Assembly (NCBI GenBank): GCA_944389105.1 | Contig: CALXLD010000042.1 | Span: 1 to 64,000, forward strand | DNA: 64,000 bases | Direction of reading: 5' to 3' | Origin: an uncultured Spirochaetaceae bacterium | GTDB lineage: Bacteria > Spirochaetota > Spirochaetia > Sphaerochaetales > Sphaerochaetaceae | Shown here: in pieces, positions 1 through 9,326 of the stretch | Layout of the letters: every line of letters begins with the position of its first letter | Position numbering within the stretch: the first letter of the stretch is position 1 | Notes under the pieces: model-generated | Database searches by the model: none | What the model saw: only the letters and a program-made list of their open reading frames with translations | What the model was told of the DNA's origin: nothing | Made by a program: the position numbers and the translations under genes

Positions 1-72
1 ATGTGCAGGATCTGCTTCAGGAAGCTGGCTAGCGAAGGCCAGATCCCTGGCGTAACGAAGTCGAGCTGGTAG
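1..72 (+). CDS. rpsN: 30S ribosomal protein S14 (zinc type), 3' part
   Basis: The window opens inside this gene: 23 codons and a TAG stop remain. The fragment keeps a C-x2-C pair (CRIC) and the closing GQIPGVTKSSW, which match the end of the short zinc-binding (C+) form of S14. The first Cys pair would lie upstream of the window. S14 helps assemble the 30S head. It sits 9 nt before rpsH, the usual spc-operon order (L5-S14-S8-L6). Confidence 0.9.
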   Translation: MCRICFRKLASEGQIPGVTKSSW

Positions 73-81
73 GAGTGAAGT

Positions 82-480
82 ATGGCAGTTAGTGATCCAA
101 TTGCAGATATGCTGACTAAAATCAGAAATGCTAGTCAGGCAAAGCATGAAAAAGTGGATGTGACAGCCTCCAATCTTAAGCTTCAGATTATCAAGATTCT
201 TAAGAATGAGGGCTTCATCAAGAATTTCAAGAAGGTCACAAAGGATGATGTGACATACATCCGCATCTTCCTCAAGTACGGTGATGATCAGTCTCCAGTA
301 CTTCATGGCCTCAAGCGTATCTCCACACCTGGTCGCCGTGTATACTGCGGTTACAAGGATATGCCATCCGTTTACAACGGAATCGGTATTGTGGTCGTCT
401 CTTCTTCTACAGGTGTCATCACTGGCAAGAAAGCTAAGGAAGCAAAGGTCGGCGGTGAACTTCTCTGCACAATCTGGTAA
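82..480 (+). CDS. rpsH: 30S ribosomal protein S8
   Basis: At 132 aa this is the normal length for S8, a primary 16S rRNA binder needed for assembly of the 30S platform. The N-terminus ([17 protein letters not shown]) is the family signature, and the C-terminus keeps the conserved [14 protein letters not shown] and GGELLC stretch. A GGAG-type ribosome site lies just before the ATG. It is third in the chain S14-S8-L6 and is presumably cotranscribed with the whole cluster. In other bacteria S8 autoregulates this operon; no such site can be judged from this window. Confidence 0.97.
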   Translation: MAVSDPIADMLTKIRNASQAKHEKVDVTASNLKLQIIKILKNEGFIKNFKKVTKDDVTYIRIFLKYGDDQSPVLHGLKRISTPGRRVYCGYKDMPSVYNGIGIVVVSSSTGVITGKKAKEAKVGGELLCTIW

Positions 481-492
481 GGGGGCTGATGA

Positions 493-1035
493 ATGTCTAG
501 AATCGGAAAGCTTCCGGTATCGATTCCGGAGAAAGTAGAAGTAAAGGTGGAGAACGGACTTGTTTCCGTAAAGGGACCAAAAGGAGAGCTTGAGCTTCAG
601 ACAAGACCTGAAGTTACAGTAGAAATCCAGAACAATGAAGTTCTTGTCACAAGGAAGAATGATGAGAAGCTGTCAAAGAGCTATCATGGCCTCTATCGCC
701 AGCTTATTCAGAACATGGTTACAGGCGTAAGCGCAGGTTTCCAGAAGGTTCTTCTTATCAATGGTGTTGGTTACAGAGCTGAGATCAAGGGAAATATCCT
801 TACTCTCAACCTTGGTTACTCAATGCCTATCGAGTACATCATTCCTGAGGGAATCAAGATTGAAGCTGATGGTCCAGCAAAGCTTACAATCAGCGGAATC
901 AACAAGGAGAAGGTAGGCAAGTGTGCTGCTGAGATCCGTTCTCTCAGAGGACCTGAGCCATATAAGGGCAAGGGAATCAAGTACGAAGACGAGACTATCC
1001 GCCGCAAGGTTGGTAAGTCCGGTGGCAAGAAATAA
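493..1035 (+). CDS. rplF: 50S ribosomal protein L6
   Basis: A 180-aa protein starting MSRIGKLPVSIPEKVEV, the standard L6 N-terminus. L6 binds 23S rRNA next to the sarcin-ricin loop and helps form the factor-binding site. The conserved C-terminal block (GPEPYKGKGIKYEDE followed by a KVGKSGGKK basic tail) is present. It lies 12 nt after rpsH and 14 nt before rplR in the spc part of the cluster. Nothing unusual was seen. Confidence 0.97.
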   Translation: MSRIGKLPVSIPEKVEVKVENGLVSVKGPKGELELQTRPEVTVEIQNNEVLVTRKNDEKLSKSYHGLYRQLIQNMVTGVSAGFQKVLLINGVGYRAEIKGNILTLNLGYSMPIEYIIPEGIKIEADGPAKLTISGINKEKVGKCAAEIRSLRGPEPYKGKGIKYEDETIRRKVGKSGGKK

Positions 1036-1049
1036 GGCGGTTTAGAGTT

Positions 1050-1409
1050 ATGAACAGAATGATCGATAAGAACAGAAGGCACGCCAAGAGAAAGGCTCAT
1101 ATCAGAAAGAGAATTTCTGGCACAGCCTCAAGACCGAGAATGACTGTTTTCAGGAGCAATTACCATATGTATGTCCAGATTATCGATGATACAGTAGGAC
1201 ACACATTGGTCTCTGCCTCTACCGTTGAAGCCGATCTCAGAAACCTTAAGAATACAGTCGTTGATGCTGAGAAGCTTGGTGAGATTGCTGGAAAGAGGCT
1301 TCTTGAGAAGAATATCGATTCTGTAGTGTTTGACCGCAATGGTTATATCTATCACGGAATCGTCAAGAGCATTGCCGACGGCGCTAGAAAAGCCGGAATC
1401 AAGTTCTAG
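1050..1409 (+). CDS. rplR: 50S ribosomal protein L18
   Basis: A 119-aa protein with a very basic N-terminus (KNRRHAKRKAHIRKRISGT) and the conserved C-terminal FDRNGYIYHG and KSIADGARKAG motifs of L18. L18 binds 5S rRNA and docks it on the 50S subunit with L5. It lies between rplF and rpsE with short gaps (14 and 9 nt), consistent with one transcript. Length and motifs are ordinary. Confidence 0.97.
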   Translation: MNRMIDKNRRHAKRKAHIRKRISGTASRPRMTVFRSNYHMYVQIIDDTVGHTLVSASTVEADLRNLKNTVVDAEKLGEIAGKRLLEKNIDSVVFDRNGYIYHGIVKSIADGARKAGIKF

Positions 1410-1418
1410 GAGAGCGGT

Positions 1419-1925
1419 ATGGAAAAGGGAAAAGACAGAGAAGTCAAAGACGGATGCATCGAGAAGCTTGTCAAGCTCAATCGTGTTGCTAAGGTCGTCA
1501 AGGGTGGAAAAAGATTCTCATTCTCCGCTCTGGTTGTAGTAGGCTATGGTGACGGAAGAGTAGGGTATGGCTTCGGCAAGGCTAACGATGTCTCCGATGC
1601 GATAAGAAAGGCAACAGATAAGGCTAAGGCCCATCTCATCACCGTTCCTCTCAGGGGAACAACGATTCCTCACGACATTGTCGGCAACTACAAGAGCGCT
1701 TCAGTTCTTCTTAAGCCGGCTGTTCCTGGAACAGGTGTTAAGGCAGGTGGTGCTGTTCGTCTCGTCTGTGATGCAGCAGGTATCAGGGATGTTCTTTCCA
1801 AGTCCCTCGGTTCCAGAAATGGAATCAATACTGTAAAGGCAGCATTCGATGCTCTCGAGCACCTGTATGATGCAGCTGCAGTGGCAAAGGGAAGGGGCAA
1901 GACTCTGAAGGAAATGTGGAGTTAA
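1419..1925 (+). CDS. rpsE: 30S ribosomal protein S5
   Basis: A 168-aa S5. The N-terminal double-stranded-RNA-binding-like domain includes [17 protein letters not shown] and TTIPH. The C-terminal half carries the [11 protein letters not shown] loop and [15 protein letters not shown]5 contributes to decoding accuracy and lines the mRNA entry channel. A GGAG ribosome site precedes the ATG. rpmD follows 2 nt after the stop codon, so the two are very likely translationally linked. Confidence 0.97.
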   Translation: MEKGKDREVKDGCIEKLVKLNRVAKVVKGGKRFSFSALVVVGYGDGRVGYGFGKANDVSDAIRKATDKAKAHLITVPLRGTTIPHDIVGNYKSASVLLKPAVPGTGVKAGGAVRLVCDAAGIRDVLSKSLGSRNGINTVKAAFDALEHLYDAAAVAKGRGKTLKEMWS

Positions 1926-1927
1926 TC

Positions 1928-2113
1928 ATGGCAAAGCAGATTAAGATAACACTCGTTAAGGGGCTTGCAGGTACCCTTCCTGTTCAGAGAAAGACCATTA
2001 AGGCTCTTGGTCTGGGGAAGATTTCCAGCTCCATCGTTTGTGAAGCAAACCCTGTCAATCTTGGCATGGTACGCACAGTATCACACCTCGTGAAGGTTGA
2101 GGAGGTTCTCTAA
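1928..2113 (+). CDS. rpmD: 50S ribosomal protein L30
   Basis: A 61-aa protein of normal L30 length: [15 protein letters not shown], then the conserved [13 protein letters not shown] and [14 protein letters not shown]. An upstream in-frame start at 1916 would overlap rpsE and add only four residues. The ATG at 1928 is preferred because GGAG lies about 6 nt upstream and the family N-terminus begins there. The stop overlaps the rplO start by one base (TAATG). Confidence 0.95.
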   Translation: MAKQIKITLVKGLAGTLPVQRKTIKALGLGKISSSIVCEANPVNLGMVRTVSHLVKVEEVL

Positions 2114-2544
2114 TGGCACAGATTGTAAAGCCAGCGGGAGCGACAACTCGCAAGACCATAGTAGGCCGTGGAAATGGCTCTGGAATCGGACGTTCATGTG
2201 GACGTGGTCATGATGGACAGAACAGCCGTTCCGGCGGTGGTGTCCGCCTTGGATTCGAGGGTGGACAGATGCCTCTCTACAGGCGTATAGCAAGACGTGG
2301 ATTCTCCAACTATCCATTCAAGGAGGAGACACAGGCAATTTCTCTTGCTTCGCTTGATAGAGTATACTCTGATGGTGAGACAGTTTCCGATGAGACTCTT
2401 CGCCAGAAGGGACTTCTTAAAGGGAGGATGGCAGCTAAGATCCTTGCTGATGGCGAGGTGACAAAGAAGCTTGTCATCGATGGGGTTAAGATCTCCGGTT
2501 CTGCATCTGAAAAGATCAAGGCTGCAGGTGGTGAGGTCAAATAA
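2113..2544 (+). CDS. rplO: 50S ribosomal protein L15
   Basis: A 143-aa L15. The N-terminal half is Gly/Arg-rich (VGRGNGSGIGRSCGRGHDGQ) and threads through 23S rRNA. The conserved GFEGGQMPLYRRIARRGF segment follows, and the globular C-terminus ends GSASEKIKAAGGEVK. It starts in the TAATG overlap with rpmD, so reinitiation is likely, and it ends 15 nt before secY. The L15-SecY pairing is nearly universal in bacteria. Confidence 0.97.
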   Translation: MAQIVKPAGATTRKTIVGRGNGSGIGRSCGRGHDGQNSRSGGGVRLGFEGGQMPLYRRIARRGFSNYPFKEETQAISLASLDRVYSDGETVSDETLRQKGLLKGRMAAKILADGEVTKKLVIDGVKISGSASEKIKAAGGEVK

Positions 2545-2559
2545 AAAAGAAGGGATACA

Positions 2560-3861
2560 ATGGCAAACACTCTGGTAGAAATGTTCAGAATGAAGGATAT
2601 AAGGAAGAAGATACTCTTCACTCTTGGCATCCTTGCGGTGACAAGAATCGGTGCAGCTCTTCCTATTCCGGGTGTGAACCCAGGTGCTGTTCTCAGCTAC
2701 TTTGAGTCCAACTCAAATTCCTTCACAGAGTATCTGAACTTCTTCTCAGGCGGTGCCTTCGCAAATTTCTCTATCTTCATGCTCGGGGTAATGCCATACA
2801 TCAGCACTCAGATCATCATGCAGCTGCTGATGCTCGTTATCCCGTCGCTGAAGAAGCTTGCGCAGGATCCGCAGGGATCTAAGAAGATCCAGCAGTATAC
2901 ACGCTACGCAACAATCTTCGTAGCAGCTATCCAGTCGCTTGCTGCATCAATGTATGCACGCAGTATTCCCGGAGCGCTTGCTATCGGGCCTGGAGCATTT
3001 ACTGTGGTCTCCATCATCACTGTAACAGCGGGTTCAATGCTCATGGTATGGCTTGGTGAGAAGATTACACAGAATGGAATCGGAAATGGTATCTCACTGA
3101 TGATTTTCGCAGGTATCGTAGCCCGCATCCCGTCAGCTTCCTATACAATGGTAAGAAGCGTCGCTAGCGGTGTTCTTAATCCTGTTTCAATCATCGTTGT
3201 CATCGTTATGTTCTTCTTCGTTGTTGCGCTTGTCGTATATGAGGAGAAGGGACAGAGGAAGATTCCGGTACAGTATTCACGCCGTGTTGTAGGAAGAAGA
3301 ATGTATGGGTCTCAGGGATCTTATATCCCATTCAAGATCAACCCATCGGGAGTTATCCCAGTAATCTTCGCTTCTACGCTGCTTTCTTTCCCGCTTCAGC
3401 TTGGGTATAACTCAAACATTGGCTGGCTCAGAGCAGTTGCAGATTTCCTCAATCCGCAGGGAGCACCGTATCTCATAATCTATACTCTCCTGATCATCGC
3501 GTTCGCGTTCTTCTACACACAGGTATCGCTTAACCCGATAGAGATGGCAAAGAATATCAGGGATAACGGAGGATCTATTCCTGGAGTAAGAAACGAGAAG
3601 CTTGAGGAATACCTTACAAAGGTACTTAATCGTATAGTTCTTCCTGGAGCTATATTCCTGGCTTTCATCGCCTTGATTCCAACATTGATCCAGATGTTCT
3701 TCTCATTCCCATCGAATGTTGCTATGCTGTTCGGCGGAACATCGCTGATCATCCTCGTAGGTGTAGACCTTGAGACAATGAGACAGCTCGATGGACTGAT
3801 GAAGATGCATCACCATGACGGCTTCGTGGATGCAAGGAAGCGCAGACTTAAGAAATTCTGA
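2560..3861 (+). CDS. secY: Preprotein translocase subunit SecY
   Basis: A 433-aa inner-membrane protein with about ten hydrophobic segments, the channel of the Sec translocon. Visible signatures are [12 protein letters not shown] in the plug/TM1 region, [14 protein letters not shown] in TM2, [15 protein letters not shown] in TM4, and PVQYSRR...[15 protein letters not shown] around the cytoplasmic loop and TM7. The C-terminal tail is Lys/Arg-rich. It exports proteins and inserts membrane proteins with SecE, SecG and SecA. Unlike in many bacteria, adk, map and infA do not follow; rpmJ comes directly after, as in spirochaetes. Confidence 0.98.
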   Translation: MANTLVEMFRMKDIRKKILFTLGILAVTRIGAALPIPGVNPGAVLSYFESNSNSFTEYLNFFSGGAFANFSIFMLGVMPYISTQIIMQLLMLVIPSLKKLAQDPQGSKKIQQYTRYATIFVAAIQSLAASMYARSIPGALAIGPGAFTVVSIITVTAGSMLMVWLGEKITQNGIGNGISLMIFAGIVARIPSASYTMVRSVASGVLNPVSIIVVIVMFFFVVALVVYEEKGQRKIPVQYSRRVVGRRMYGSQGSYIPFKINPSGVIPVIFASTLLSFPLQLGYNSNIGWLRAVADFLNPQGAPYLIIYTLLIIAFAFFYTQVSLNPIEMAKNIRDNGGSIPGVRNEKLEEYLTKVLNRIVLPGAIFLAFIALIPTLIQMFFSFPSNVAMLFGGTSLIILVGVDLETMRQLDGLMKMHHHDGFVDARKRRLKKF

Positions 3862-3875
3862 TAGGAGTTCTAGAA

Positions 3876-3989
3876 ATGAAAGTCAGAGCTAGTGTAAAAC
3901 CAATTTGCGACAAGTGCAAAGTTATAAGACGTGCCGGTGTTGTCCGCATTATCTGTGAGAACCCGAAGCACAAGCAGAGACAGAAATAA
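3876..3989 (+). CDS. rpmJ: 50S ribosomal protein L36
   Basis: A 37-codon gene: [19 protein letters not shown], then a Cys (RIICEN) and NPKHKQRQK. The zinc ligands C-x2-C ... C-x4-H are intact, so this is the C+ (zinc-binding) form of L36. A GGAG site lies about 9 nt upstream. It sits between secY and rpsM in the usual position. The last helix of 23S rRNA assembly depends on this small protein in other bacteria. Confidence 0.96.
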   Translation: MKVRASVKPICDKCKVIRRAGVVRIICENPKHKQRQK

Positions 3990-4002
3990 CAGGAGGCCGT
4001 GA

Positions 4003-4368
4003 ATGGCGCGTATTGCAGGTGTTGACCTGCCCAATAAGGCAGTTAAGATCGCACTGACATATATCTATGGAATCGGCAGAGTATCAGCTGAGCAGATTTG
4101 TCAGAAGACGAATATCGACCCAGATGTCAGGATCAACTCCCTCTCCAATGATGACCTTGCCCTTCTCAGGAAGGTCATCGAGGATGAGTACAAGATTGAA
4201 GGACATCTCCGCACTGAGGTTGCCCTCAACATCAAGAGATTGATGGATATTGGCTGTTATAGGGGCCTCAGGCATAGGAAGGGACTTCCTGTAAGAGGAC
4301 AGAGGACAAAGACCAATGCCAGAACCAGGAAGGGCAAGAAGAAGACCGTTGCCAATAAGAAGAAGTAA
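4003..4368 (+). CDS. rpsM: 30S ribosomal protein S13
   Basis: A 121-aa S13 starting [25 protein letters not shown]. The helix-two-turns-helix region is intact, and the C-terminal extension ([21 protein letters not shown]) contacts the A and P sites. AGGAGG lies 7 nt before the ATG. It is followed 16 nt later by rpsK, the usual head-protein pair of the alpha operon. Confidence 0.97.
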   Translation: MARIAGVDLPNKAVKIALTYIYGIGRVSAEQICQKTNIDPDVRINSLSNDDLALLRKVIEDEYKIEGHLRTEVALNIKRLMDIGCYRGLRHRKGLPVRGQRTKTNARTRKGKKKTVANKKK

Positions 4369-4384
4369 GGGCAGGTGAGAAGAA

Positions 4385-4759
4385 ATGGCTAATGTAAAGA
4401 AGACTAAGAAGACCGTACTCGAGGGAAATGTCTATATTCAGGCAACCTTCAACAACACGATCATCACAGTAACAGACCTTGCCGGTAATGCTGTTTCCTG
4501 GGCATCAGCAGGTATGCTCGGATTCCGCGGAGCTAAGAAGTCCACACCGTATGCTGCACAGACAACATGCGAGACAGCTGCTAAGAAAGCTATGGATTTC
4601 GGTCTTAGGGAAGTCAATGTATTTGTAAAAGGACCAGGAGTCGGACGTGAGAGTGCTATCAGAACACTCGGAGTTCTTGGACTCAAGGTTCGTACAATCA
4701 GGGACGTTACCCCTATTCCGCACAATGGATGCAGGCCGCGCAAGACACGCCGTGTCTGA
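4385..4759 (+). CDS. rpsK: 30S ribosomal protein S11
   Basis: A 124-aa S11. The core motifs [21 protein letters not shown] and [13 protein letters not shown] are present, as is the closing [17 protein letters not shown]11 forms part of the 30S platform and the E-site mRNA channel. rpoA follows 39 nt later. rpsD (S4), which lies here in many bacteria, is absent, as in other spirochaetes. Confidence 0.97.
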   Translation: MANVKKTKKTVLEGNVYIQATFNNTIITVTDLAGNAVSWASAGMLGFRGAKKSTPYAAQTTCETAAKKAMDFGLREVNVFVKGPGVGRESAIRTLGVLGLKVRTIRDVTPIPHNGCRPRKTRRV

Positions 4760-4798
4760 TTGATTCCGGCTCTAAGAGCTGCATAATAAGGAGCGATA

Positions 4799-5860
4799 AT
4801 GGCTAGAAAAAATCTTCTCAAGGGATTCAAGAGACCTTCGGGAATCATCTCTGATCACACTGTCTCGACAGCTGACTACGGTAAGTTCGTTGCATATCCT
4901 TTCGAAAGAGGATTCGGAACGACGGTAGGCAATACGCTCCGCCGCGTCCTCCTTTCCTCAATTCAGGGCTATGCTGTAACGGCTATCCGCTTCACGACAT
5001 TCGGTAATGGCGACTCTCGTGAGGCACATATGGTTACATCGGAGTTCGAGCCTCTGAGAGGTGTGAAGGAAGATATCAGTGATATCATAGCAGCCATTAA
5101 GAAACTGCAGATTTCCATGCCTGACGATTCTGAGGGCACAGTACTTACAATCCCCTGCAAGGGACCGGGTGTTGTGACGGGAAAGGATTTCGAGCGTGAT
5201 CAGGTAACTGTAACAAACCCCGATCTCCCTATCTTCACAATGATGGATGACTGTGACCTTGAGATGGAAGTTCAGATTGACCTTGGAAGAGGTTATGTTC
5301 CATCCGAACTCAATGAGAAGTATTCGGAAGAGCCGGGAACAATTGCTATCGATGCATTCTTCTCGCCAGTAAAGAGAGTTCTCTATTCTATCGAGCCTAC
5401 GAGAGTCGGTCAGAGAAACGATTATGAGAAGCTTACTCTTGAAATTTATACTGACGGTACCATTTCCCCTGAGAATGCTCTCGGAGAGGCTGCAAAGATC
5501 GTAAAAGAGCATTTCACGATCTTCATCAACTTTGATGAGGGACAGGTATTTACTACAGAGGAGATTGATGAGGAAGAGGAGAGAATCAGGAAGCTTCTTG
5601 ATACTCCTGTAGAGGAGCTTGAGCTTACTGTTCGTTCTTCCAACTGTCTGAAGAATGCTGGCATCAAGACAATCGGAGATCTTGCAAGAAAGACTGAAGA
5701 CGAGATTGCCAAGACAAGGAACTTCGGAAAGAAGTCACTTTCGGAGATTAAGGATAAGCTCAGAGAGTGGGGCCTTACACTTGGAATGTCAGACTTCAGT
5801 GTATTAAAGACGTCTATCAAAGTTCCAGAGAACAAGGAAGTAGAGAACAATGAAGCATAG
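4799..5860 (+). CDS. rpoA: DNA-directed RNA polymerase subunit alpha
   Basis: A 353-aa alpha subunit. The N-terminal domain (about 1-235) dimerises and scaffolds beta/beta'; its [24 protein letters not shown]-like segment is near residues 25-50. An acidic linker ([14 protein letters not shown]) follows. The C-terminal domain (about 265-330) has the helix-hairpin-helix [23 protein letters not shown] and [14 protein letters not shown], which bind UP elements and activators. The stop overlaps rplQ by 11 nt, so the pair is translationally coupled. Confidence 0.98.
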   Translation: MARKNLLKGFKRPSGIISDHTVSTADYGKFVAYPFERGFGTTVGNTLRRVLLSSIQGYAVTAIRFTTFGNGDSREAHMVTSEFEPLRGVKEDISDIIAAIKKLQISMPDDSEGTVLTIPCKGPGVVTGKDFERDQVTVTNPDLPIFTMMDDCDLEMEVQIDLGRGYVPSELNEKYSEEPGTIAIDAFFSPVKRVLYSIEPTRVGQRNDYEKLTLEIYTDGTISPENALGEAAKIVKEHFTIFINFDEGQVFTTEEIDEEEERIRKLLDTPVEELELTVRSSNCLKNAGIKTIGDLARKTEDEIAKTRNFGKKSLSEIKDKLREWGLTLGMSDFSVLKTSIKVPENKEVENNEA

Positions 5861-6266
5861 GATCGGATTCAACGCGCTTTCGCGCAAATCCAGCGAACGC
5901 AAGGCGCTTAAGCGCAACATGGTCACATCCCTTTTCAGATATGAAAGAATTGAGACCACAAAGGCAAAGGCTCTTGAAGTTAGAAGGATGGCTGAGAAGA
6001 TGATTACTAGGGCTAAGGTTGATTCAGTTCACAACCGCCGTATGATTGCCCGTGATGTCTATGACGAAGCTATCGTAAATAAACTCTTCAAGGAGATCGC
6101 ACCGCTTTTCGCCGACAGAAATGGCGGCTACACAAGAATTCTCAAGACTGGAAACAGACTTGGGGACGCAGCAGAGATGGTAATCCTCGAACTTGTTGAG
6201 AAGACAAAGAAAGAGGAGAAGGCCGATAAGAAGGCTGCAAAGGACAAGAAGGCTGAGAAAGCCTGA
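5850..6266 (+). CDS. rplQ: 50S ribosomal protein L17
   Basis: The conserved L17 core ([40 protein letters not shown]) takes up about the first 118 residues. A Lys/Ala/Glu-rich tail of about 20 residues ([17 protein letters not shown]) extends the protein to 138 aa, slightly longer than usual. It starts inside the end of rpoA and is the last gene of the ribosomal cluster. A rho-independent terminator follows about 50 nt after the stop. Confidence 0.97.
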   Translation: MKHRIGFNALSRKSSERKALKRNMVTSLFRYERIETTKAKALEVRRMAEKMITRAKVDSVHNRRMIARDVYDEAIVNKLFKEIAPLFADRNGGYTRILKTGNRLGDAAEMVILELVEKTKKEEKADKKAAKDKKAEKA

Positions 6267-6313
6267 CACGTTTCCCATGACTGGGGAAGCCCAAGACAGA
6301 CATAATGTCTGAA

Positions 6314-6340
6314 GCCGTCACAGAGTGTGGCGGTTTTTTT
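6314..6340 (+). terminator. Rho-independent terminator of the ribosomal operon
   Basis: CCGTCACA (6315-6322), loop GAG, TGTGGCGG (6326-6333), an 8-bp stem with one G-U pair, followed directly by seven T residues. It is placed just after rplQ and ahead of the rny promoter. Confidence 0.9.
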
Positions 6341-6414
6341 ATGGCTTAAGTTTGCTATTTTCAGTGAGTATCTCTCATTTCTTGCTGCTTCAGGCCATTA
6401 TTTGCCCATGATTA

Positions 6415-6443
6415 TTGACACCTGTCTGTTATGTGGCAATAAT
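6415..6443 (+). promoter_or_regulatory. Sigma-70 type promoter of rny-ymdB
   Basis: TTGACA (6415-6420), 17-nt spacer, AATAAT (6438-6443). The start site would be near 6450, giving a leader of about 28 nt that contains AAGGAGG before the rny ATG. This is a conventional promoter plus Shine-Dalgarno arrangement and contrasts with the leaderless-type genes further on. Confidence 0.75.
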
Positions 6444-6477
6444 CTTAACATTAATGATTCATAAGGAGGAATAATTA

Positions 6478-8010
6478 ATGGCTACTGTTATTATTTCCCT
6501 CCTATGTTTTGTTGCTGGTATCGCAATAGGTTTTGTATGCCGTTGGATATATGCTAAATCAAAGCTCACATCAGCGGAGCAGACTGCTCAGAGAATAAGC
6601 GAGGATGCTGTCTCAAAGGCAGAGGCTCAGGCAAAGGAAATTGAGCTTGAGACTCGTGACAGGCTTCTGCAGGAACAGCAGCAGCAGGAACGAGAAGCTA
6701 GAGAGAGACGATTTGAACTGCAGAAATCAGAGCGACGACTTCTGCAGAAAGAGGAAAATCTTGAACACAGGCAGCAGGAGCTTGAAGCTGTAAAGCGACA
6801 ACTGGGAGAGAGGGATGCCGCACTTTCCGCCAAGGAAAAGGAAGCTGAAGAAATGCATCAGACGCTTACTTCTGAACTGGAAAGAGTCGCGGCGATGACG
6901 AGAGAAGAGGCTAAGAACGTCATCATCGAGGAGATGAAGAAGGATGCTGAGCATGATGGGCAGGTCTATATCAATAAGATCGAACAGGAAGCTCAGATCC
7001 AGGCGGATAAAGTCGCAAGGGATATTATCGTCACATCTATACAGCGCCTTGCAACGGAAGTTTCCGGGGAGATAACTACCGCATCGGTATCGCTGCCAAG
7101 CGATGAGATGAAGGGCAGGATTATCGGCAGGGAAGGAAGGAATATAAGGACTCTTGAGACGCTTACCGGTGTGGATATCATCATTGATGATACTCCGGAG
7201 GCTGTTGTCATATCCTGTTTTGATCCTGTGAGGAAAGAGATTGCAAGAGTTGCGCTTGAGCGCCTTGTTCAGGATGGAAGAATACATCCTGCACGTATCG
7301 AAGAGATGGTTAATAAAGTCTCGAAGGAAGTCGGCAGGATTATCGTGGATGAAGGTGAAAAGGTTGTATTTGATCTTGGTTTCCATAATATGGGACCTGA
7401 GATGATCAAGAATCTTGGGCGTCTTCATTTCAGGACAAGCTATGGGCAGAATGTGCTTCTTCATTCCAAGGAAGTTGCTATTCTTGCCGGAATGATTGCT
7501 TCAGAAGTAGGTGCAGATCCGGAGATTGCTAAACGTGGAGGTCTTCTCCATGATATCGGAAAGGGAGCTGAGACTGAGAGCGAAGCAAATCATGCTGAAA
7601 TCGGTGCAGAGCTTGCAAAGCGCCTAGGAGAGGATCCTAGGGTCATCAACTGTATCCTTGCCCATCACAATGATACGGAGCCGACATGTCCGGAGGCAAT
7701 CATCGTGCAGGTCGCAGATGCAATCTCTGCAGCAAGACCGGGTGCTCGCCGGGAAAGCCTTGATAACTATATCAAGAGACTTGAATCGCTTGAGAATATC
7801 GCTAAAGGATTTGAAGGTGTTGACAATGCCTTCGCTATCCAGGCTGGCCGTGAACTGAGAATCATGGTAAACAGCGATATGGTATCCGATGAAAGCGCTA
7901 AGAAGATTGCCCGTGGCATCGCAGATAGAATTGAAGCAGAACTCAGGTATCCTGGAAAGATCAAGGTTACGATTATCCGGGAAACCAGAGTAGTGGAGTA
8001 TGCGAAGTGA
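6478..8010 (+). CDS. rny: Ribonuclease Y
   Basis: A 510-aa membrane-anchored endoribonuclease that starts bulk mRNA decay. Seen in order: one N-terminal membrane helix (about 4-22), a long Gln/Glu/Arg-rich coiled coil (about 30-175), a KH RNA-binding domain with GRIIGREGRNIR (about 213-224), and an HD metal-dependent phosphohydrolase domain with the HD pair at about 348-349 (GLLHDIGKG) and a later HH (ILAHHND). Length matches the Bacillus enzyme. A strong AAGGAGG site precedes it. Its stop overlaps the GTG start of ymdB, so the two are made together, as in Bacillus. Confidence 0.97.
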   Translation: MATVIISLLCFVAGIAIGFVCRWIYAKSKLTSAEQTAQRISEDAVSKAEAQAKEIELETRDRLLQEQQQQEREARERRFELQKSERRLLQKEENLEHRQQELEAVKRQLGERDAALSAKEKEAEEMHQTLTSELERVAAMTREEAKNVIIEEMKKDAEHDGQVYINKIEQEAQIQADKVARDIIVTSIQRLATEVSGEITTASVSLPSDEMKGRIIGREGRNIRTLETLTGVDIIIDDTPEAVVISCFDPVRKEIARVALERLVQDGRIHPARIEEMVNKVSKEVGRIIVDEGEKVVFDLGFHNMGPEMIKNLGRLHFRTSYGQNVLLHSKEVAILAGMIASEVGADPEIAKRGGLLHDIGKGAETESEANHAEIGAELAKRLGEDPRVINCILAHHNDTEPTCPEAIIVQVADAISAARPGARRESLDNYIKRLESLENIAKGFEGVDNAFAIQAGRELRIMVNSDMVSDESAKKIARGIADRIEAELRYPGKIKVTIIRETRVVEYAK

Positions 8011-8789
8011 AAGACCGTGTCCGTGTCCTTATGATAGGAGATGTGTCGGGAAGCGCAGGTATGGGAGCCCTTTTTCTGGGGCTCTCTTCGCTTGTCCGTG
8101 ATATGAAAGCCGATTTTGTCATCATGAATGGGGAAAATGCCGCAGGCGGATTCGGGATTTCCATCCAGGATTACCAGAGCATGAAGAAGATGGGAGCTGA
8201 TGTCATAACAAGCGGTAACCATATCTGGCAGAAGGAAGAGATCTACGACATCCTCGAGAAAAATGATGATATCCTTCGTCCTCTGAACTATCCGGATCCA
8301 TGCATAGGCCATGGTTATGCAATCCGCAGGAAAGCAGATTATTCAATTGCTGTAATCAATGCCCAGGGCAGAGTCATGATGGCTCCGATTGATGATCCCG
8401 TAAAAAGGGTGGACAAGGTCCTTCGTGAAATAAGGAAGGAGACAAACCTTGTTTTTGTTGATTTCCATGCTGAGGATACTCTCGAAAAGGAAGCATTTGC
8501 TTTTGCCTTCGACGGAAAGGTTACTGCAGTTGCCGGAACGCATACACATGTACAGACTGCGGATGAGAAGATCCTTCCCAATGGGACTGCTTATATAACG
8601 GATCTGGGGCTTACCGGAGTAACCGATGCAGTGATTGGCTCTGATCCTGTGAAAAGCATTGAGAGACAGATGACCCAGCTCCCTATGAAGAGCGAAGTTG
8701 CCTCTGGGGAAAGCCATATACAGGGTATCCTTATAGAAGCTGATCCGGAAACAGGAAAGGCCCTCTCAATTGAAAGGTTCACTAAATAA
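8007..8789 (+). CDS. ymdB: YmdB family metallophosphoesterase
   Basis: A 260-aa calcineurin-like phosphoesterase of the YmdB/TIGR00282 type, reported to hydrolyse 2',3'-cyclic nucleotides and to affect RNase Y-linked regulation. Metal-site motifs are GDVSGSAG (about 11), NGENAAGG (about 48), SGNHIW (about 70), and GTHTHVQTADEKILPNGTAY (about 173-192). The GTG start at 8007 overlaps the rny stop and gives the expected N-terminus. An internal ATG at 8031 would begin directly on the first motif and is less likely. The 3' end overlaps the convergent next gene by 8 nt. Confidence 0.93.
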   Translation: MKDRVRVLMIGDVSGSAGMGALFLGLSSLVRDMKADFVIMNGENAAGGFGISIQDYQSMKKMGADVITSGNHIWQKEEIYDILEKNDDILRPLNYPDPCIGHGYAIRRKADYSIAVINAQGRVMMAPIDDPVKRVDKVLREIRKETNLVFVDFHAEDTLEKEAFAFAFDGKVTAVAGTHTHVQTADEKILPNGTAYITDLGLTGVTDAVIGSDPVKSIERQMTQLPMKSEVASGESHIQGILIEADPETGKALSIERFTK

Positions 8790-9249
8790 GAGAACCATTT
8801 ATGATGAAATCAAGCTCTCTGAAATCTATAGAGAGCCTGATGCTTTCCTCTATCTGCTCAAGAGCTTTTCTGTCATTTGCTGAGATATCTCCTGAATATT
8901 CTGCGTAAATATATCCATCTTTTTCAGATATTCCAATCAGCCTTATATCTTCAGGGATGCAGGTGAAAAGACCGCTTCCGTCTTCAGGTGGAAGAATCGC
9001 GGCTTCAGCTATCAGATGAAGCCTGTCAGCTCCGCCTTCATTAAGCGTTGCCTTGCTTATCACCTTATTTCCTTCACTGTCGTAGAGAATCCTGTCCACC
9101 TGGATATACTTAGCCCTGTATTCCTGTCCGCTGGATCTGCTGATTACGTCTGTAACAGAATCAAGGTTCATGAATACGATGGCGCCAGAGAGAAGGATTA
9201 TTGCTGTAAAAGCGATGAAAGATATAAGAAAGCCACTCCTTTTTCCCAT
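8782..9249 (-). CDS. Membrane-anchored protein with GerMN-like domain
   Basis: A 155-aa protein with one N-terminal membrane helix (about 6-27) and an extracytoplasmic part. Residues about 60-130 resemble the GerMN fold: a PPEDGSGLFTCIPEDIRLIGI segment, then KDGYIYAEYSGDI. The family is known from spore germination GerM but occurs in many non-spore formers as an envelope protein of unclear role. There is no ribosome site. An extended -10 (TGTTATAGT) ends 7 nt before the ATG, so the mRNA is probably leaderless. It is divergent from ptsI and convergent with ymdB. Assignment to GerMN is by eye and could be wrong. Confidence 0.6.
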   Translation of the reverse strand: MGKRSGFLISFIAFTAIILLSGAIVFMNLDSVTDVISRSSGQEYRAKYIQVDRILYDSEGNKVISKATLNEGGADRLHLIAEAAILPPEDGSGLFTCIPEDIRLIGISEKDGYIYAEYSGDISANDRKALEQIEESIRLSIDFRELDFIINGSLI

Positions 9250-9256
9250 GATTACT

Positions 9257-9265
9257 ACTATAACA
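9257..9265 (-). promoter_or_regulatory. Extended -10 element, leaderless-type start of the GerMN-like gene
   Basis: On the minus strand TGT-TATAGT; the hexamer occupies 9262 down to 9257 and begins 13 nt before the ATG at 9249. The predicted start site falls within a base or two of the ATG. No Shine-Dalgarno sequence is present. Confidence 0.6.
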
Positions 9266-9302
9266 GCTGAAAATCATTTTGTATCCTCATTATGCACATT
9301 CC

Positions 9303-9311
9303 TGCTATAAT
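9303..9311 (+). promoter_or_regulatory. Consensus extended -10 promoter of ptsI
   Basis: TGC-TATAAT, a perfect extended -10. TTGTAT at 9279-9284 is too far away (21 nt) to be a good -35. The start site would be near 9318, leaving a leader of only about 9 nt before the ATG at 9327, with no Shine-Dalgarno sequence. It also rules out the upstream ATG at 9279 as the start. Confidence 0.7.
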
Positions 9312-9326
9312 GAGCTGATTGCGATT

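Noticed and set aside
4760-4798. Missing rpsD between rpsK and rpoA as a deletion
   Set aside because: The 39-nt gap is clean, and spirochaetes are known to carry rpsD elsewhere.
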